NCBI GenBank assembly: GCA_036417435.1
Contig: CM070906.1
Coordinates: 46,389,396-46,453,395 of the forward strand
DNA length: 64,000 nucleotides
DNA from: Inia geoffrensis
Lineage: Eukaryota > Chordata > Mammalia > Artiodactyla > Iniidae
Direction of reading: 5' to 3'
The translations under genes and the position numbers were made by a program. The notes beneath the pieces are model-generated. The model had not been told where the DNA came from. It saw only the letters and a program-made list of their open reading frames with translations, and ran no database searches. Below are positions 58,740 through 64,000 of this stretch, in pieces. The stretch's first letter is position 1. Every line of letters starts with the position of its first letter.

Positions 58740-59107
58740 AAGAAGTTTTCTATAATAAAAATTTAATAAACAAGACAAAATAAACTAATTATAAAGAACA
58801 TATTATATTACACAATTTAAGGTACACAAAATATTATAAAAATAAAAATTTAAATCTTATAAATAGTTAAATAAATATTAAAATAGATAAATATTTAAGT
58901 AGATAAGTAAGTAGATCAGCATGGGCATCTATGAGGGACGAGTGCCGGTAGAGTAGAACATCATGTTGCTTAATATTCCTGAAAACACTTGACAAATTAA
59001 TTCAATTCAGGGCATGATGAGAGCAGAAATGAGTCTTTGACATGACAGCACAGGTGGAAGTGTGGTCTCATTAGTGAGAATCATTTCCGTGTTGAACCAG
59101 GTGTGTG
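58740..59107 (-). promoter_or_regulatory. IFNA 3' UTR with AU-rich elements and ATTAAA signal
   Basis: On the gene strand this has many ATTTA pentamers (58840-58920), expected to make the mRNA short-lived. An ATTAAA hexamer at 58762-58767 is a candidate poly(A) signal about 340 nt past the stop. Confidence 0.7.
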
Positions 59108-59677
59108 TCATTCCTTCCTCCTGAGTCTTTCTAGCAAGTTTGTTGATGAAGAGAAGGATCTCATGACTTCTGCTCTGACGATCTCCCAGGCACAAGGGCT
59201 GTACTTCTTCTCTTGCAGATAGACAGTGATTCTGTGGAAGTATTTCCTCACAGCCAGGATGGAGTCCTCCTTCAGCAGGGGAGTCCCTTGCAGCCCCGCC
59301 TCCTGCATCAGACAGGCTTGCAGGTCAGTGAGCTGCTGATAAAGTGCAGTGCAGAACTTGTCCAGGAGGGTCTCATCCCAAGCGGCAGCCGAGCCCTCCG
59401 TGCTGAAGAGCTGGAAGGTCTGCTGGATCATCTCGTGGACCACAGCGATGGCTTGAGCCTTCTGGAACTGGTTGCCTCCAAACGCCTCCTGGGGGAATCC
59501 AAAGTCATTTCTGTCCTTCAGGCAAGAGAAGGGGGAGATTCTCCTCATTTGGTGCAGGAGCATCAGGGCCCTCGTGTTAGCCAGGCTGTGGGTCTGAGGG
59601 AGGTCGCAGCCCAGAGAGCAGTTGGAGTTGCAGCTGAGCAGCACCAGAGCCAGTAGTAAGGACACGGTTGGGGCCAT
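59108..59677 (-). CDS. IFNA: Interferon alpha
   Basis: Single-exon secreted type I interferon signalling through IFNAR1/IFNAR2 and JAK-STAT. It has 189 residues, the normal IFNA length: a 23-residue signal peptide ([20 protein letters not shown]...) and a 166-residue mature chain starting CDLPQTHS. The standard cysteines are 24, 52, 122 and 162 (mature 1, 29, 99, 139); a fifth, Cys109 (mature 86), also occurs in some other alpha interferons such as human IFNA1. Motifs: '[20 protein letters not shown]' (42-61), '[10 protein letters not shown]' (99-108), '[20 protein letters not shown]' (145-164) and the end 'LLERLRRKE'. It lacks the omega C-terminal extension. The only N-glycosylation sequon falls in the signal peptide. 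The frame is open upstream to 59788, but the MAP start fits homology and the TATA position. The number of further IFNA copies outside the window is unknown. The open frame at 59213-59656 on the other strand is probably a shadow. Confidence 0.96.
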   Translation of the reverse strand: MAPTVSLLLALVLLSCNSNCSLGCDLPQTHSLANTRALMLLHQMRRISPFSCLKDRNDFGFPQEAFGGNQFQKAQAIAVVHEMIQQTFQLFSTEGSAAAWDETLLDKFCTALYQQLTDLQACLMQEAGLQGTPLLKEDSILAVRKYFHRITVYLQEKKYSPCAWEIVRAEVMRSFSSSTNLLERLRRKE

Positions 59678-59770
59678 CGGGGAGCGTGCAGATGCTGCCG
59701 GCCTGGCTGAGGTGGGGACTCTGTGAACCCTGCTCTCTAGGTTCTCTGAAGACCTTCCTTCAGGCCTGGG

Positions 59771-59850
59771 TCTTAAATAGGAACCCATTCGTTTCCATTT
59801 TCTGAATGTTCGATCTTACTTTCTACTTCTGTTTTTGCTTTTCATTTTGC
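59771..59850 (-). promoter_or_regulatory. IFNA virus-response promoter
   Basis: On the minus strand: a TATA element CTATTTAAGA (59771-59780), GAAAATGGAAAC (59791-59802) and a longer run of GAAA-type repeats, GAAAGTAAG (59815-59823) preceded by GAAGTA, CAAAAACA, AAAAGC and AAAATGAAAA up to about 59850. This is the usual IFNA virus-response layout bound by IRF3/IRF7. The TATA-to-ATG distance of about 95 bp matches IFNW. Confidence 0.9.
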
Positions 59851-59859
59851 ACTCTCCAG

Positions 59860-62035
59860 ATGGGTTAGGGCAACATTTCTCAACATTTTTTTTTTCATTA
59901 TTGCCTCTCTTTCCTGTGCCCACAGAGCCTTTTTAGATAGTTTTTTCCTAATTGCCCCCAGCATGAAATTTTGATACCACAGATATACTGTGTATCTATT
60001 TTTGTACTCCATGTGTATCTTTACTTTATACATAGAAAAAGAAAGCGAAAATCTTTTTCTATTCAGTGCAGGATTAAGAATATGTAAAATTTTAAGCTAT
60101 AATTTAAATTAAAAGCTATTGAATTTTAATTTAACTTTATAACTAAGTTTTCAAAGTGATTTTAATGTAATATATTTACTTATATAAGTAGGAATGTATC
60201 AAATTATATATTCAAATAAAATTTAGATACTTTATAATAATACCAGTGTACAGACATACTTAAAAATCATTCAAAGCTGCTCAAAATCATAGCAAAACTA
60301 AATTATTTCTTTAATATTTATTTTTAGGTACTTAACTTTTAATTTTGCTTCATATCAGAAAATAATTTTTAATTACAGTGACTGCTAGATATTCATCTGG
60401 ATATTGCCAACATTTTTTTCTGTTTATCACTTGCCATAATTATGGATGTGTTGAACAACTTTAGTAGAATTAAATAATAAAATATCGTATTTTTTGTGTT
60501 TTACTTGCAAATACAATTTACGACTCGTATTTAATTTCCCGATCCCAAATCACGCTGACCCTCAAACATAAGCAACATCCACAAGACAGCCAATGGCTGC
60601 TCCTAAGTATGTAAAGGCCACCTCTCACAATATGACTTTGAGATCAAGAAAATGATGGCGAGAAAGTCCTCCAGTGAACCATCAAGTCACCTTAGGTCGT
60701 ACTGATTTGTATACAGTGTGTTTACCTTCCGTGAAGTCAATGTCAATACTTCTCTTATGTATGATACACACAAAAAAATCCCAAAGACAAAAATGAATAC
60801 AAAGGAATAAGGTTTTGTAGTATCAGGTTGAGTTTTGGAGTGCCACAAACCATTGTAATAGCAAGATTTGTTCATACTCCTAAAAACTATGTTTGCACCC
60901 ATGGAAGCAGTATCATCCCCAGTGAGAATGCATGATTTAGCAATCATCACCAATTTGAATCTTTCTCTGTATTTTTGCATTAAATTTCAAATTTCCCAAA
61001 GACTGTCAAAGGTTCCAATCCAAGCCTGTTCAAACAAAAGGTAACCATCTTTGTAATTAATTGAGAACTGGATAAATACTGATTGGTATCATAGAAAGAA
61101 TTAACTTTCAACTCTGATCATGAATTCTTTTATTTTGCAGTGGAGGTTCTGTGGCCTCAGCCCTCTCCAATTCCGATCTTTCAATAAATAATAGGTATGT
61201 GACCATCTTTGGCAAATCAGCTCTGTAGCAACTGGACTCTGTTGTATTCTCTGTGGTATCCTCGGCACCAGGCCCAGTGTAATCACGCAACAGGTACTTT
61301 TAACTAAAGCAATTTCTCAGATGTTCTCCTCCCACTGGAAGGCAGTTACGAATGACCAAGCCATTTTCCTTTATCACGGTCGTATTTGCTGGGATTATAA
61401 TAGACAGTGGCTAGTATTCCCACTCTACTCCTACTGGTATCAGTCATGCCTACTGAGTTTGTTGCTAAAACCACAAGGGTTCTCTTTCCTTCAAGGTGCA
61501 TATGGCTCTGGGGATTCCAGTTGTAAGAGCAGCACAATTTTCAGCCTTTGCCCGGCACTCTATTAAACTCAGGAGGATGGCCTCGTCTCTAATTTGTCCT
61601 CTACTAGGTCATGATAGAAAAGAACTAGCCTAGTGTCACATACAGAGTCACGTATCTGAACTCAAACTTTCCCTGATTTCACACAGGTCACAGCAACCAG
61701 ACAATTTGCCACATTACTCTTTACTGATATGATATGATCTTTACTGATATGACAATTACTATCTATATCCTGAGATTCTTTGGAAACTCCTCACAAAGAA
61801 TGATGAATGATCGTTTTCATCCTGTATCTTCATTCCCTTCCATGGGACAAGAGGCTCCATTCCCGATTTATTTCCAAAATTTGACACATAATAATTAAAG
61901 CATTACTGCAGGTCGAAAATCAAGAGTTTGGATTCTGAGTCCTTGGCCTGAACTTTTGGCCAGATAAATTGTTCATTCTTCTTTATTTATTCAGCATGAA
62001 TATATTCTCTCTTCTAGATGCCAAGCATGTAGCTT
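59860..62035. other. Unassigned intergenic stretch
   Basis: No gene recognised. 60060-60540 is very A/T-rich. The minus-strand frame of 97 codons at 60687-60980 has no domain I recognise, and no support as a gene. A 20-bp tandem duplication 'ctttactgatatga' lies around 61718-61752. Confidence 0.4.
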
Positions 62036-62039
62036 TAAA

Positions 62040-62395
62040 TGACATTTCTGGTTTGAATATTTCAGTCCCCACGAAATTATTAGTTTGAAGTCCTAACCCC
62101 CAAAGTGATTGTATCAGGTGGCAGACCCTTTGGGACTTTATTAGGGTGTGGGGATGGAGGCCTCACAAATGGAATTAGTGCCCTTATAGAAGAGGTCTGA
62201 GATAAATGCCTTCCTCTCCTGCCCTGTGATGAAACAAGGAGAACTCTGCAGTGTGAGACCTGAAGCAGGCTCTCACCAGAACTGGACCACGTGGACACCC
62301 AGATCTTGGATTTTCAAACTCTAGAACTGTGAGCAGTACATTTCTGCTCTTTACAAACTACCCAGTCTATGCTCTTTTGTTGAGGAAGCCCAAAT
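62040..62395. mobile_element. MaLR (MLT1-like) LTR
   Basis: Typical LTR order: 'tggtttgaatatttcagtcc', 'gtttgaagtcctaacccccaa', 'ttagggtgtggggatggagg', 'cctcacaaatggaattagtg', 'gaagcaggctctcaccagaa', 'ctctagaactgtgagcagta' and 'aaactacccagtctatgctc'. It is a solo LTR of the ERVL-MaLR class. Confidence 0.75.
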
Positions 62396-63170
62396 ATTAA
62401 TACATGACCTGATCTATTGTATCCTCGGAATACCTCCCAGAAGCCTTTAAAATACCTAAAGGGAGAGACAACATCTTACCCAATCCCATTTCCTAAACAG
62501 CTAGTCCAGTCCCTATCATTTCTGGAGCTCAATCCATACTCATGATGGTAATAATAATAGGAGAAGAAATGATACCAACATATATTAGATAGATATGATA
62601 CGAGAGGACAGTAATCTACAGAGAATTTGTAAATTCTTCATGGTTCTACAAGGGAAGTGATAATGGAATATTGTGTGAGATATTTTTTGAAGATCGTCTG
62701 CAGGAATGTTTTCTTCAAGTTTGTATTTCCAGTATTTAGAAGATCAGGATGAGAATCACGGGCTTGGACACAATGGAAGACTCACTCTCCACTTTTTCTT
62801 CAGTTATCCTCAAGTACTTGCAAGGAGCTGTCTGATCATACTTTTCTTGTCTCCCTCAGGCAATAAGGAAACAACTTGTAATGTGTCTACACTTGTGGAT
62901 ATTTTCCTCGTAGGCTATGCCTTTGGGCATCAACTTGAATGCTTCTTTCAAATAGTCTATGATGCTGTGAACTCTGAGTGACATCCATGTCATCTTCCCC
63001 AAGCTGAACTTGTGGAATAAGAATTTGAGTCTGATTGTGTTTTTTTTTTTTCCTTCTCTTTATTCCAGCCAATGAACAATAAAAATACATGAAATCATAA
63101 TATCACTAAGTCTGAGAATAAACATCAAAACTTGACTGTTTTCTTTCTTTTAAGGCAGAACTAGGGTATG
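62396..63170. other. Unassigned intergenic stretch
   Basis: No gene recognised. The plus-strand frame at 62706-62981 (91 codons) has no recognisable domain or signal. Confidence 0.4.
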
Positions 63171-63174
63171 AGAT

Positions 63175-63565
63175 TTTTTATTTTTTATTTATTTTTTAAA
63201 ACTTTTTATTTTATATTGGAGTATACTTGATTAACAATGCTGTGCTAGCCTCAGGTGTACAGCAAAGTGATTCAGCCACACACATACATGCATCCATTAT
63301 TTCTCAAACTCTCCTCCCATCTAGGTTGCCACATAATATTGAACAGAGTTCCCTGCTACACGGTAGGTTCCTGTTGGCCTCCATCCCAAATATAGCAGTG
63401 TGTACATGTCAATCCTAAACTCCCCAACTATCCCTCCCCCTCCCTCTTCCCCCCAGGTAACCATAAGTTTGTCTCTAAGTCTGTGAGTCTGTTTCTGTTT
63501 TGTAAGTAAGTTCATTTGTATCATTCTTGTTTAGATTCCCCATACAAGAGATATCATATATTTCT
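63175..63565 (-). mobile_element. L1 3' end fragment, antisense
   Basis: 'tatattggagtatacttgat', 'caggtgtacagcaaagtgat', 'gagttccctgctacacggta', 'ctctaagtctgtgagtctgt'. Close relative of the fragment at 60-405. Confidence 0.85.
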
Positions 63566-63589
63566 CTTTCTCTGAGGGTCAGATTGGTT

Positions 63590-63725
63590 TTCTTTATACA
63601 TCTTTATTGGAGTATAATTGCTTTACAATGTTGTGTTAGTTTCTGCTGTACAACAAAGTGAATCAGCTATATGTATATATATCCCCATATCCCCTCCCTC
63701 TTGCGCTTCCCTCCCACCCAGATTG
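63590..63725 (-). mobile_element. Second, younger L1 3' end fragment, antisense
   Basis: 'tctttattggagtataattg', 'tttctgctgtacaacaaagt', 'cttgcgcttccctcccaccc' match the reverse of the sense L1 3' UTR at 48.5-48.67 kb. Confidence 0.9.
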
Positions 63726-64000
63726 TTTCTTAATGAAGTGTGTGCAAGCAAGAACATTACTTGTTCCCCTCCACCCACACTCAGAACTTCATTAGGACAA
63801 ATAGTGTAAAGATGAAAAGTGGACATGCACTGAACTTGTTTCCTTGACCATTAATCATCCAATAGTTTCCCAACTTCTTTGCAATTAGTTTCACACGAGG
63901 ATAAATCCAGGCCATGTAATATGAGCAGAAGTGCTCTTGCCCTGTATAGCCCTGGCCCTTGAAAACGTCTCATGTGATGCACCAGACTTTTTCCCTTTGC
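63726..64000. other. Unassigned right edge
   Basis: No gene or repeat recognised. Confidence 0.4.

Noticed and set aside
59213..59656. 147-codon plus-strand frame opposite IFNA as a protein gene
   Set aside because: Shadow of the IFNA coding strand; no known domain.
60687..60980. 97-codon minus-strand frame near the right end as a gene
   Set aside because: No domain or motif recognised, no promoter or splice context, and length within chance for this window.
1..64000. CRISPR arrays, operons, bacterial terminators or phage elements
   Set aside because: The sequence is clearly mammalian; the repeats seen are SINE, LINE, LTR, DNA transposons and microsatellites.

Overview
This is nuclear DNA of a mammal, most likely a cetacean. 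It carries several copies of the tRNA-Glu-derived CHR-type SINE ('gcttccctggtggcgcag' head, A-rich tail, flanking target-site duplications) and L1 copies with a cetartiodactyl-like 3' end. I saw no ruminant BovB or Bov-tA elements. The window is one end of the type I interferon cluster, the end marked by interferon epsilon.

Three intact-looking, single-exon interferon genes are present. IFNE is at 20604-21185 on the plus strand, an omega interferon (IFNW) at 45335-45922 on the minus strand, and an alpha interferon (IFNA) at 59108-59677 on the minus strand. IFNE faces the other two convergently. Two decayed interferon genes that do not appear as long reading frames lie between IFNE and IFNW: one on the plus strand at about 25455-26010 and one on the minus strand at about 36390-36830.

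Layout: 1-20600 is gene-free, with L1, L2, MIR, hAT and SINE remnants and an old LTR about 450 bp upstream of IFNE. From 21.2 to 42.6 kb there are old L1s, SINEs, a Tigger1-like transposon, a long L1 lacking its 3' part, and the two interferon pseudogenes. From 42.8 kb onward the DNA looks built from duplicated interferon units. A block called X here occurs three times (about 42.84-43.41, 53.6-54.6 and 56.75-57.68 kb). A block called Z occurs twice (about 49.4-50.74 and 54.89-56.56 kb). The X blocks of IFNW and IFNA are each followed by an L2-like stretch, an AT-rich 3' UTR, the gene and a virus-response promoter. The middle X block runs straight into Z, as if that unit has lost its gene.

The interferons are secreted cytokines expected to signal through IFNAR1/IFNAR2. 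IFNW and IFNA have a TATA box about 95 bp upstream of the ATG and clustered GAAA-type (IRF-binding) elements, so both look virus-inducible. IFNE has no such cluster next to its ATG, consistent with the constitutive epithelial expression known for this family. IFNE also appears to have lost its normal C-terminal tail through a small frameshift. No radically new system was recognised. The most notable points are the altered IFNE, the two unlisted interferon relics, the gene-less duplicated unit, and an ERV-like insertion that splits a Tigger element.
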